From JAKFEW01 sp036675505 (GTDB taxonomy: Bacteria; Cyanobacteriota; Sericytochromatia; S15B-MN24; JAQBPE01), in NCBI GenBank assembly GCA_036675505.1, contig JAKFEW010000090.1, positions 39,816-103,815 on the forward strand: DNA of 64,000 nt, given 5' to 3'. This document shows, in pieces, positions 42,047-49,213 of this stretch. The number at the start of each line of letters is the position of its first letter. Position 1 is the stretch's first letter. The notes under the pieces were generated by a model. The model was not told the DNA's origin and ran no database searches. It worked only from the letters and a program-made list of their open reading frames with translations. The position numbers and the translations under genes are program-made.

Positions 42047-42193
42047 TCAGTCTTCGTTGTAGCCGTCGTCGTCCTCGCCAGACTGCCGGATCAAGAGCTC
42101 GAGCGAGCCGTTGTTCCACTGGTAGCGCTGATCGTCACCACCCTGGATGGTGTCGAATTCTTTCAGAGACAGCTTGGTGAGGTCCTTGGGCAT
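42047..42193 (-). CDS. 48-residue hydrophilic protein with strong ribosome site
   Basis: A very short gene. The product starts MPKDLTKLSLKEFDTIQGG and ends QSGEDDDGYNED. It is predicted helical at the start, with a middle containing RYQWNNGSLELLIR, and it has an acidic C-terminus. No membrane segment, Cys or signal is seen. Support for a real gene: an AAAGGAGGG site 9 bases before the ATG, a clean intrinsic terminator 23 bases after the stop, and no competing gene on either strand. I do not recognise a family. Confidence 0.72.
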   Translation of the reverse strand: MPKDLTKLSLKEFDTIQGGDDQRYQWNNGSLELLIRQSGEDDDGYNED

Positions 42194-42603
42194 GTGGGGA
42201 AGCCCTCCTTTGGGGTCTCGTTCCTGCCGATTCGCCGGGGGTCGAAGCGTTTGTGACGGCCGTCACGCTCGATGTTGCTTATTGTAAATCCGCTTGATTA
42301 ACCCTTCGTTGGAAGTTTCGTTGAGAAATGTTAAACGTTTGCTAAGAATCCATTAGTAGCCGACACCGCTATGGCGCGCCATCAGGTGCTTTTCAGCCAA
42401 CTACGCGCCTTTTCGGCGAACGACCATGGGTCGGATCAAGGTTAAGCCTGACTGAAGGCCAGGCTACGTAGCCAGAAAGCCCGTCCTAAGCCGCGGTTAA
42501 GAAACCCGATCAACGTCGCCATGTCAAGGCAGGTTTCGTGTCGTCAAGTGGTGTTATGTCACACATTTAATCCGCGCTTGATACGAGCGGGTATGATGGG
42601 TGC
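42194..42603. other. 410-bp intergenic region rich in A/T and palindromes
   Basis: No gene is found on either strand. The region is richer in A/T than its surroundings. It contains three perfect palindromes: GTGACGGCCGTCAC (42253-42266), ATGGCGCGCCAT (42371-42382) and GGCTACGTAGCC (42462-42473). Two GGTTAAG sites lie at 42440-42446 and 42495-42501, and on the minus strand TACAAT lies at 42287-42282, a possible -10 for the small gene. It could hold divergent promoters plus operators or an untranslated RNA. Confidence 0.5.
42589..42597 (+). promoter_or_regulatory. Leaderless-type promoter -10 for the gene at 42604
   Basis: GGGTATGAT at 42589-42597; the A of the start codon is 7 bases after the hexamer (6 bases between). 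A -35 is not obvious. The transcript would begin at or next to the start codon. Confidence 0.5.
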
Positions 42604-43146
42604 ATGCAACTCGCCCTTTTCCGCGACAAGGACGGCCGCACCGTCTACCAGTATCCGTTCATCCTGGTCATCGACCCGATCATGAACCAGGGCCGGCTCT
42701 ACGCCGACGAGGTCGCCGTGGTCGACGATTTCCTCGACGACGACCTCATGGACGAGGCCACCGAGGAAAACGTGCTGCCGCTGTTGGCCCGCCGCGGTTG
42801 GCGCGTCTACTATCTGCGCTCCGACGCGGACATGGAGGACGAGATCCTCCATTACTTCGCGATCGCCGACGGCCAACTCCAGGAGATCATCGCCGCGCGC
42901 TGGGTGCAGCAGGATTTCGCGTTCCCTGGCGCGGAGCACGTCGATTGGGAAAATACGACGACGAAGCTCTACACCGATAGCGAGCGCGTCATCTGCGAGG
43001 GCCACGTGATCACGCTGGCGCCGGACACGCCCGAGCCCGAGGCGCTGCGCGCGCAGGTCGCGGCATGGCTGGACGCTTACGCCGAGGATGTCGCAGCGGA
43101 GCTGCGCACGAAGCTCGTGTTCCGCCCCGCCCGGGCGTCGATCTAG
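42604..43146 (+). CDS. Conserved-looking hypothetical protein
   Basis: A 180-residue soluble acidic protein. It contains FLDDDLMDEATEENVLPLLARRGWRVYYLR and a C-terminal helix with DAYAEDVAAELRTKL. No signal peptide or membrane helix. No known domain is recognised. There is no ribosome site, and a -10-like TATGAT precedes the ATG by 6 bases, so it may be translated from a leaderless mRNA. It overlaps the convergent DUF6265-like gene by 4 bases at the stop codons. Confidence 0.75.
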   Translation: MQLALFRDKDGRTVYQYPFILVIDPIMNQGRLYADEVAVVDDFLDDDLMDEATEENVLPLLARRGWRVYYLRSDADMEDEILHYFAIADGQLQEIIAARWVQQDFAFPGAEHVDWENTTTKLYTDSERVICEGHVITLAPDTPEPEALRAQVAAWLDAYAEDVAAELRTKLVFRPARASI

Positions 43147-43718
43147 GGAATCCGTCTCACCACGGCTTCGTGGACCTCGACCTTGTCGCCGTTGATGATC
43201 TCCGAGCGGACCCGCAGCACGTCCGCCGTGTCGCGGATGAAGCTCGTGCGCTTCGGGCGCCCGTGGACCGGGTTCTCGAAGTCGGCCCGGCCCGGCTCGA
43301 GCTTCACGAGATCGAGCATCGCGGGAGCGCCTTCCATCGGCGTCAGGTCGGGCGTGAAGTGGCGGAACCGGAACGTCACGCCCTGAGGCGTTTCGATGAG
43401 CGAGCCGATCTGCAACATCAGCGGCCGCTTGCCGTCGTGGAGCTGCATCGACACGCTCATCAGCCCGGCCGCCGGCGCGTTCCAGCTCTCCTCGAGCGGC
43501 AACCCGTTGAACGCGCCGCCCCAGCGACCGGTCAGCCAGGCGAAGTCTGCGAGCCGACCGATGGGCTCGCCATCGGCCGCCGGCACGCCCTGCACACGCG
43601 CCTGGACGGCAGGCACGTCGAGCGGGCGGGCGGTGGCCACGGGGACTCGGCCACAACCGGTGACGGCGAGCGCGACGATCGCCGCAGGGAACGTGCAGGG
43701 CAGGAATCGAGATGGCAT
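43143..43718 (-). CDS. DUF6265-like lipoprotein
   Basis: A 191-residue lipoprotein (lipobox VTGC at residue 22). After a linker, residues 55-190 show a lipocalin-like beta-barrel pattern: LADFAWLTGRWGGAFNGLPLEESWN, LMSVSMQLHDGKR and FRFRHFTPDLTPM. The LxGxW start and F(R/H)HFxxD strands match the DUF6265 group of THAP4/nitrobindin-like barrels. Ligand unknown. GAGGAG precedes the ATG. Confidence 0.75.
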   Translation of the reverse strand: MPSRFLPCTFPAAIVALAVTGCGRVPVATARPLDVPAVQARVQGVPAADGEPIGRLADFAWLTGRWGGAFNGLPLEESWNAPAAGLMSVSMQLHDGKRPLMLQIGSLIETPQGVTFRFRHFTPDLTPMEGAPAMLDLVKLEPGRADFENPVHGRPKRTSFIRDTADVLRVRSEIINGDKVEVHEAVVRRIP

Positions 43719-43795
43719 GGGGTACTCCTCTGCGTAGCCTTGTCGGCCCGCGGCACCCTAATCCTGGTTCCGGCGAGGTGATGATTACCTTAAGC

Positions 43796-43813
43796 CCGCC
43801 TCAGCGGTTTTTT
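43796..43813 (+). terminator. Short terminator-like hairpin with a T6 tract
   Basis: CCGC-CTCA-GCGG (43796-43807) is followed directly by TTTTTT (43808-43813) on the plus strand. No plus-strand gene ends nearby, so its use is unclear; it may stop read-through from the gene ending at 43146. Confidence 0.35.
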
Positions 43814-43833
43814 GTGGGCCCGAGGCCCCCTCA

Positions 43834-43890
43834 CCGAAAGCCCACCAGGCCTGCGCCTGGTGGGCTTTCGGTCCTCTCCCCCACGGGGGA
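43834..43890. repeat. Large palindromic element after the SPOR gene
   Basis: A perfect 17-bp stem (43834-43850 with 43855-43871, 4-base loop) is followed by a second stem with CTCTCCCCC and GGGGGAGA arms (43874-43890). The second stem resembles the one at 22027-22060. The composite lies between 43800 and the stop of the SPOR-domain gene, and may serve as its terminator on the minus strand. It looks like a REP-type dispersed element. Confidence 0.6.
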
Positions 43891-43903
43891 GAAGGGAAGG
43901 GTG

Positions 43904-45082
43904 CTAGTGGGCCGTCACCGCGGCCGGGATGCCCTGGCTGCGGAGCGTGCGCATCGCGGCGCCCGCCTGGTTGCGGTTGCCGTAGTTGCCCACGTAAACG
44001 CGGTTCACGCCGGAGCGGCGGCCGACGTAGGCCGGGATGCCCTGCGCACGCAGCTGGCCGGCCAGCGCGGACGCGTTGCCCGAATCGGCGAACGAGCCGA
44101 CCTGCACGCCATACCGGCCGCCACGCGGCGCCTGATAGGTCTGGCGCCAGGTGCGGGTGGCGGGGCGGGCGTAGGTGCGCTGCCAGGAACCCGAGCCGCC
44201 ACCCCAGGGGATGTAGGCAGGCCGTCCCGGGATCCAGCGCGTGCCGGTCGAGTAGGCCGGCTGCCCGTAACGGGTGTGCCAGCCGCCACCGTGGGCGGCG
44301 GGGCTGCCGTAGCGGGTGTGCCAACCACTCGCGTAGCGCGAACGGTAGGTCCGGGCGTAGCGCGGCTTCCACTTCGAGGCGGAGGCGTGACGGGCACGCC
44401 AGGTGCTCGCGTAGCGGCTCTTGTAGCCGGCGCGGGCCCAGCGTTGCTTCTTCGCGAGCCACGCCTTGCGCGCGGCCTGCTTGGCCTGCCAGGGGGTCAT
44501 GCCGGGCTTCTTCCAGGCGGAGGCGGCCGTGGTGGGCTTCTTCCAGGCCGGCTTCTTCCACTTGGACGCGGGCTTCGCCGCCGGCGGCACGCCTTCCGTC
44601 GCGAATTCCGCGGCGGTGGGCATGGGCATCTTCTTGGGCTTCGGGGCCACGGCCGGCTTCGGCTTCGGCTTGGGCGGCTTCGCCACAGGCTTCGGCGGCG
44701 GGGGCACGGCGGCCACGTCGCCGCCTTCCGTCGGGGGCACCGCCGCGCCTTCGCCGGTCGGCGGGGCGCCTTCGGCGGGAGGCTGCTCGGCGAATTGGTC
44801 GTCACCGCCCTGGCTGACGAAAGGCAGGTTGTTGACGAGGTCGTGGACGACTTCGGGCGCGAAGATGGTGGCGGCGTAATAGCCGCCACCGCCGAGGAAC
44901 AGCAAGGCGGCGATGCCCATCAGCGCGGTCTTGACCCAGTCCTTGCCGCCGCCCTTGGACTTCGAGGCGGCGGGAGCTGCGTCCTCGTCCTCCTCGTCAT
45001 AGTCCTCCATGCCGTCTTCGTCGGCGTAGCCTTCTTCTTCCTCGCCGTAATATTCTTCTTCGTCTTCGTAGTTGTCGGCCAT
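43904..45082 (-). CDS. SPOR-domain membrane protein with acidic head and basic stalk
   Basis: A 392-residue single-pass protein. Residues 1-38 are almost entirely Asp/Glu/Tyr (EDEEEYYGEEEEGYADED). A membrane helix follows near 50-70. Residues 75-155 are Pro/Ala-rich (PPPPKPVAKPPKPKPKP). Residues 165-315 are Lys/Arg/Trp/Tyr-rich with loose RY(A/G)S repeats. Residues 318-392 form a SPOR domain (RYGVQVGSFADSGNASALAGQL, GVNRVYVGNYGN). SPOR binds denuded glycan strands of the septum, so a role in division or wall remodelling is likely. The charge change across the membrane is extreme, and the basic stalk could contact peptidoglycan or teichoic-like polymers. Confidence 0.85.
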   Translation of the reverse strand: MADNYEDEEEYYGEEEEGYADEDGMEDYDEEDEDAAPAASKSKGGGKDWVKTALMGIAALLFLGGGGYYAATIFAPEVVHDLVNNLPFVSQGGDDQFAEQPPAEGAPPTGEGAAVPPTEGGDVAAVPPPPKPVAKPPKPKPKPAVAPKPKKMPMPTAAEFATEGVPPAAKPASKWKKPAWKKPTTAASAWKKPGMTPWQAKQAARKAWLAKKQRWARAGYKSRYASTWRARHASASKWKPRYARTYRSRYASGWHTRYGSPAAHGGGWHTRYGQPAYSTGTRWIPGRPAYIPWGGGSGSWQRTYARPATRTWRQTYQAPRGGRYGVQVGSFADSGNASALAGQLRAQGIPAYVGRRSGVNRVYVGNYGNRNQAGAAMRTLRSQGIPAAVTAH

Positions 45083-45195
45083 CGCGCTGACGGACTCCTG
45101 AATCGCTCTGGCCGAAAAGCGGCGAAAACCGCGACTTGGCCTGGACTACGGAGGGCGATAGAACCCCCGGACGACGCATGACCGCGCCGTATAGG

Positions 45196-45204
45196 ATTAT
45201 ACCC
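45196..45204 (-). promoter_or_regulatory. Extended-type -10 of the SPOR gene
   Basis: On the minus strand GGGTATAAT (45204-45196) has a perfect TATAAT hexamer. It lies 113 bases before the SPOR-gene start. Preceding GGG fits the pattern of other promoters here. Confidence 0.5.
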
Positions 45205-45308
45205 TCGAACTGCCCGCCGTGGGGCCTGGGGTCTTTCCCGCCGGGTCTTTACGAATTATGAAGCGACCTCCGGCATGTGATTTACGCACCACCGAGCATG
45301 TTGGCCGC

Positions 45309-45318
45309 GTGATAGGAT
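45309..45318 (+). promoter_or_regulatory. Extended -10 promoter of murI
   Basis: TG-A-TAGGAT ends at 45318 (TAGGAT at 45313-45318). It lies 33 bases before the GTG start and matches TGnTAnnAT. Confidence 0.5.
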
Positions 45319-45351
45319 CGGGCCAGCTTTCCGACGTGAAGAGGATCGCGT

Positions 45352-46170
45352 GTGAACGCGCTCGCCCCCATCGCTCTGTATGATTCCGGCCTCGGCGGCC
45401 TTTCGGTCGTCCGGGAGGTGCTGGCCCGCCTGCCCGGTGAGTCGGTCACCTATTTCGGCGACACGGCGCGCGTGCCCTACGGCCCCCGCTCGGCCGCCGA
45501 AATCCTGGCCTTCAACCGCGAGATCCTCGAGATCCTGGTCGGCGCAGGCGCGAAGCTGGTGGTGATCGCGTGCAATACCTCGTCGGCGCTCGCGCTGCCG
45601 GCGCTGCGCGGCGACTGCCCCGTGCCGCTGCTCGGCCTGATCGACGCGGGCGCCGAGGCCGCCGTCGCGGCCGCTCGCGGCGGCGCGATCGGCGTCGTCG
45701 CGACCCAGGCCACCGTGCGCAGCGGCGCCTATGGCCGGGCCGTGACGGCGATCGCCCCCGACGCCGCCGTCCATGAAGTCGCCTGCCCAGCGCTGGTGCC
45801 GCTCGTGGAGTCCGGCGCCTGGAGCGGCGAGGGCGCGCGGGCGATCGTCGCCGACGCGCTGGCGCCTTTCCTGGCAGCGCCGCCTGCCGCGCTGGTGCTC
45901 GGCTGTACCCATTACCCACACCTCGCGCCGCTGATCCGCGCGGTGCTGCCCGGCGTCGCGCTCGTCGATCCCGCAGCCGGCGTGGTGGCCCGCGCGACCG
46001 CGATCCTCGCGGCCCAGGGCCTCTTGGCGCCGGCCGCCGCGCGACCGGCGCACCGCTTCCTCGTGAGCGGGGACCCGGAGCCGTTCTACAACAGCGCGCG
46101 CGCGCTGCTGCCAGGGGTCGTCGACCAGGTGCAGCAAGTGCCGCTCGCTCCGCTCGGGTTGCGAGTTTAG
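45352..46170 (+). CDS. murI: Glutamate racemase
   Basis: A 272-residue enzyme that makes D-glutamate for peptidoglycan. It has the family blocks ALYDSGLGGLSVVREVLARLP, YFGDTARVPYGPRS, the first catalytic Cys in VIACNTSSALALP near residue 74 and the second in VLGCTHYPHLAPL near residue 184. The start is GTG at 45352, with GAGG 8 bases upstream. Length is standard. It diverges from the SPOR gene and converges with the HAS-barrel gene; together with glmM it provides wall precursor steps in this window. Confidence 0.96.
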   Translation: MNALAPIALYDSGLGGLSVVREVLARLPGESVTYFGDTARVPYGPRSAAEILAFNREILEILVGAGAKLVVIACNTSSALALPALRGDCPVPLLGLIDAGAEAAVAAARGGAIGVVATQATVRSGAYGRAVTAIAPDAAVHEVACPALVPLVESGAWSGEGARAIVADALAPFLAAPPAALVLGCTHYPHLAPLIRAVLPGVALVDPAAGVVARATAILAAQGLLAPAAARPAHRFLVSGDPEPFYNSARALLPGVVDQVQQVPLAPLGLRV

Positions 46171-46228
46171 AGTTGCGTGTTTGGAGTTTCGCGCCTCGAG
46201 TTCGTTGAAGGGGCTCGAAACACGAGAC

Positions 46229-46846
46229 TCACGCCAACATCCCCAGGATCGCCTGCAGGCGGCCGTAATCGTGCTTCAGCAACCGCGTCAGCGTCCGCCC
46301 GGCCGCAAGCAGGAACTCCCGGTCGCCGCCCCGCGCGGCCGTCGCCTGGCGCACCACCGCCGCCACGAGCTCGTCGGCCGGCCCTTCGGTGAAGGCCAGC
46401 AGCGCGCGCAGGAAGTCCAGCTTCCCCGTCACCAGCAGCAGATCCGTCGTCGCGCACGGATACACGAAATCGTGCACCTGGGCCGGGAACGGCGGCAGGT
46501 GGTGCCGCAGCTGGCCGTCCCGCCGGTGCGCGACGATCGCCGCGGCGAAATCGGTGCGCAGCAAGTCGAAGACCTGGGGTTGGCGCTCGCGAAGCTCCTG
46601 GCGCGACAGGTCGAGCGCGATCGGCCGGTGGGCGCCGTCCACGCCGCCGGTCTCGGCGTGGTAGACCACGGCATAAGTCTCGAGCCCGTCGTCCTCCGCC
46701 ACGGCCCGCACGAAGGAGCCGAAGGCCGGCGGCCGCGGCAGCGCGAGATCGGCGGCGGCTTCGCGGGCGACCTGAGCGACGAACGTCGTCGTGCTCGCCC
46801 GGATCACCTCGCCGATGCGGGTCACAGCCATCGTCATCGCGGCCAT
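46229..46846 (-). CDS. Stand-alone HAS-barrel domain protein, partner of NurA
   Basis: A 205-residue protein. The first 90 residues (RIGEVIRASTTTFVAQV, FGSFVRAVAEDDGLETYAVVYHAETGG) match the HAS-barrel, the N-terminal beta-barrel of HerA-type DNA translocases. The rest is helical with FVYPCATTDLLLVTGKLDFLRALLAF. There is no ATPase, so HerA itself is not encoded here. The start overlaps the nurA stop by 1 base (TGATG), which implies tight coupling. It may act as an adaptor between NurA nuclease and a HerA encoded elsewhere. The same pairing of a HAS-barrel protein with NurA is known in cyanobacteria. Confidence 0.7.
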   Translation of the reverse strand: MAAMTMAVTRIGEVIRASTTTFVAQVAREAAADLALPRPPAFGSFVRAVAEDDGLETYAVVYHAETGGVDGAHRPIALDLSRQELRERQPQVFDLLRTDFAAAIVAHRRDGQLRHHLPPFPAQVHDFVYPCATTDLLLVTGKLDFLRALLAFTEGPADELVAAVVRQATAARGGDREFLLAAGRTLTRLLKHDYGRLQAILGMLA

Positions 46847-48024
46847 CAGACCACCCCCACGCGCTTCTTCACCTGCTTCGGGCTCATGGCGATCGGCAGG
46901 CCGGCGCGCGCCAGGCGCTGCCCCACCAGGGCGAAGAACCGCGCGCGATCCTCGCCGGACACGACGGCCCGGTGGTGGGCCTCGGCCAGCGCGATCGGGT
47001 AGCCGAGGCCCTTCGCGGCCTGGTCGAGCGCGACCGCATGCACGCGGTCGAGCCAGTCCGGCTCGGTCGCCACCCAGAGCGGCACCTCGAGGCGGGCGAT
47101 CTCGGCGCCGACGTGGACGTAGAAGAACGCCGTGCGGTGCTCGCCGTAGCGCGCCAGCACGGCCGCCTGGCTCGCAAACAGCGGCGAGCGCTCGCCTGGC
47201 CGCAGGCGCGTCTCCCACAGGCGCCGATCGGCGAGCGGCAGGTGGCTTTCGCATGGCGGCTGGTCTTTCGCACATGTATCGCAGATCAGCGCGGGCTTCG
47301 GGCAGGCGACCAACCGGAGCATGTTGACGACCTCCGGCGCGCGGCCGTTCGAGACGTAGCCGGCCACCGGCACGCCGAGCATCCGCAGCCGGTCATAGGC
47401 CTGCACGTGGCGCTGGGCCACCTCGTCCTGGAACTCCGCGCCCTTGCCATCGAGCATGAAGGGCACGAGCGTGCCGTCGACCAGCGCGATCGCCGGCCGC
47501 CCCCGTTCGATCGCGAGCTCAGCCAATTCGACCAGCGCGTCGAGCTCCTGGAAGCCGCGCAGCGTGCCGAGCAGCTCCTCGGTCATCGCGTGGCGGCGCC
47601 CACCGATCAGCGGTCGCAGGTCTTCCTCGGTGTGGTAGAGCGTCGGGCGGCTGTCTTGTAAGGCCCGCTCGCCTGTGCCGTAGGTGATGAGGATCCGCCC
47701 GACGTTCACCAGGCAACAGAGCGCGATCTCGTGGTGGCTCGGCGCGATCTGCGATCCATCCGCCGCGACCACGGTGTGCGGCCCGGGGGGCGCGGGCGCC
47801 GGGAGCGGTCCCGCGATCGGCTCGAGCGGCAAAGCGACGGGCCAGGGCGGCGTGCGCAGGGCCTGGAATGCCTCGAGGCGCGCGGCGAGACGTTCACCCT
47901 CGTGCTCGGCGCGCCCGAGCAGCGCCACCGCGGCAGCCAGCCGGGCGCGCGCGTCGTCGGATCGGCGCGCGAGGTCATCGCCCATCGAGGCGAGCTGCGC
48001 GGAGAGGGCCAGGAGGTCGAGCAT
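46846..48024 (-). CDS. nurA: NurA-family DNA repair nuclease
   Basis: A 392-residue protein. A helical N-terminus (residues 1-75) is followed by the NurA nuclease core: VVAADGSQIAPSHHEIALCCLVN with the first metal Asp, LVDGTLVPFMLDG with the second, and GVPVAGYVSNGRAPEVV. Between them a CDTCAKDQPPCESH insertion offers three Cys and a His, a possible metal knuckle. NurA is a 5'-3' nuclease that works with the HerA helicase in end resection. There is no ribosome site; TATAAT lies 6 bases before the ATG, so the mRNA is probably leaderless. Confidence 0.85.
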   Translation of the reverse strand: MLDLLALSAQLASMGDDLARRSDDARARLAAAVALLGRAEHEGERLAARLEAFQALRTPPWPVALPLEPIAGPLPAPAPPGPHTVVAADGSQIAPSHHEIALCCLVNVGRILITYGTGERALQDSRPTLYHTEEDLRPLIGGRRHAMTEELLGTLRGFQELDALVELAELAIERGRPAIALVDGTLVPFMLDGKGAEFQDEVAQRHVQAYDRLRMLGVPVAGYVSNGRAPEVVNMLRLVACPKPALICDTCAKDQPPCESHLPLADRRLWETRLRPGERSPLFASQAAVLARYGEHRTAFFYVHVGAEIARLEVPLWVATEPDWLDRVHAVALDQAAKGLGYPIALAEAHHRAVVSGEDRARFFALVGQRLARAGLPIAMSPKQVKKRVGVV

Positions 48025-48030
48025 GCGTGA

Positions 48031-48036
48031 ATTATA
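48031..48036 (-). promoter_or_regulatory. Consensus -10 for leaderless nurA transcript
   Basis: TATAAT on the minus strand (48036-48031), 6 bases before the start codon at 48024. This is the strongest hexamer among the leaderless-type starts here. Confidence 0.6.
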
Positions 48037-48124
48037 GCGTCAATGCACGCTCCCCGGCAGACGCCCGGGCGAATCTCCGTTAATATCGACGATGGACAGG
48101 TGTATCAGGAGAGGGGGTGGCGCC

Positions 48125-48589
48125 ATGAGCTGCGAAGAACGCGAAAGCCGCAACCGCATCCCATGCATCGTGGACGAGGGTATCATCGCCAATCGGCGCG
48201 ACATGGTCCGCGTGTTGCGGGATCTCGGTCACGTCCGCTATGCCGACAAGATCGGGGACGAGATCCGCGCCGAGGGCGAAGGCATCGTGAGCCAGGTATT
48301 CACCCATGAGGCCGCCGCCACGATCGTCGCCAACAAGCGGCTATACGTGAACGTGAACGGCTTCGATTACATGCGCATCGCGCGGGTCGGGGAAGTCGGC
48401 GCCGCCTTCGACCTCGTCTGCGACGAACGCACGCTCCGGCTCGAGCCGCTCTCCGATCCGCTGCGCGACGGCCAGGTGATCGAGGAGACGACGTACGTCT
48501 CGGCGGAAGCGCTGAGCGGCCTGATGGGCGCCCAGCTCAGCGAGGAAGACCTCGCCGAGCTCTTCCAGGACGAGGATTCGGACGACTAA
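48125..48589 (+). CDS. Conserved-looking hypothetical protein
   Basis: A 154-residue soluble protein. It contains VDEGIIANRRDMVRVLRDLGHVRYADKIGDEI, a helical region, then beta-rich NKRLYVNVNGFDYMRIARV, and ends with an acidic tail (EEDLAELFQDEDSDD). No domain is recognised. ATG 48125 follows AGGAGAGGGGG. An in-frame ATG at 48092 lies 5 bases after TAATAT (48081-48086), so an alternative leaderless start is possible. Its stop overlaps the convergent gene by 4 bases. Confidence 0.75.
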   Translation: MSCEERESRNRIPCIVDEGIIANRRDMVRVLRDLGHVRYADKIGDEIRAEGEGIVSQVFTHEAAATIVANKRLYVNVNGFDYMRIARVGEVGAAFDLVCDERTLRLEPLSDPLRDGQVIEETTYVSAEALSGLMGAQLSEEDLAELFQDEDSDD

Positions 48590-49086
48590 TACTTGCCGAG
48601 ATCGAGCCCCGGCAGGCGGTCCAGGATCTTGCGGCGGAACTCGCCGTAGAGGGCCTCGACCTGCCTGCGCTGGTAGGGCAGCCAGGCGCGGAACTTCGTG
48701 GCGTCGACCCAGCGGAAGCGCGCGATCCGGAATGGACCGAGCGGCTTCGTTTCGACCTCGAGCAAGCGCATCATCACGTCCTGGCGCACGTAGTCGAGCA
48801 TCTCGGACGCGTCGAGCTGCTGGCTCATCGTGCGGTAGGCCGCACGGCGCGACTGGTAGACGCGGTTCGCCGCCTGGCGCAGCTCGTAGAACTCATGGTT
48901 GACGCCATAGCCGGGCGGCGCCGGGAACGCCAGCTTGAACGAAGGCACGGTCGAGGTGACCAGGCGGCCCGAACCGACAGGACGACGGCCGGCGGCGTGG
49001 CGATGGCTGGGCAACGGGCGCGTGCTCAAAGGCGGTTCCTCCACGTACCTATTCGGGGTTCCGCCCCCCTTGTGGGCGTTTTGCAT
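48586..49086 (-). CDS. Hypothetical protein with helical core
   Basis: A protein of up to 166 residues. The core from about residue 60 (GVNHEFYELRQAANRVYQSRRAAYRTMSQQLDASEMLDYVRQ) is helical and charged, followed by GPFRIARFRWVDATKFRAWLPYQRR. No signal or membrane segment. The N-terminal 45 residues are low-complexity and may be untranslated. A TTG at 49029 has GGAGGAA 5 bases upstream and would give 147 residues; the ATG at 49086 lies 5 bases after TTTAAT. Both starts are plausible. Function unknown. Confidence 0.68.
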   Translation of the reverse strand: MQNAHKGGGTPNRYVEEPPLSTRPLPSHRHAAGRRPVGSGRLVTSTVPSFKLAFPAPPGYGVNHEFYELRQAANRVYQSRRAAYRTMSQQLDASEMLDYVRQDVMMRLLEVETKPLGPFRIARFRWVDATKFRAWLPYQRRQVEALYGEFRRKILDRLPGLDLGKY

Positions 49087-49146
49087 CGAAAATTAAACGA
49101 AGCTTAAAGGCATTGCCAGGGGCCCGGTGCAGATCCGCGGGCAGGA

Positions 49147-49155
49147 GGGTATATT
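49147..49155 (+). promoter_or_regulatory. Candidate -10 element of the TolB-like lipoprotein gene
   Basis: GGGTATATT (49147-49155) shares the GGG-TAT pattern. It lies 58 bases before the GTG start. Confidence 0.4.
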
Positions 49156-49213
49156 TGGGGGCGGACGGACGAACGGCCGTCCAGCGCCTGCACTAGAGAA
49201 TTCGGAGCTTCCC

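Noticed and set aside
42194..42603. c-di-GMP or other known riboswitch in the long intergenic region
   Set aside because: I could not find the conserved bases of the c-di-GMP-I, cobalamin, SAM or TPP classes; only palindromes are visible.
44997..45179. Small minus-strand frame upstream of the SPOR gene
   Set aside because: Overlaps the leader and start of the SPOR gene, has no ribosome site and an Arg-rich random composition.
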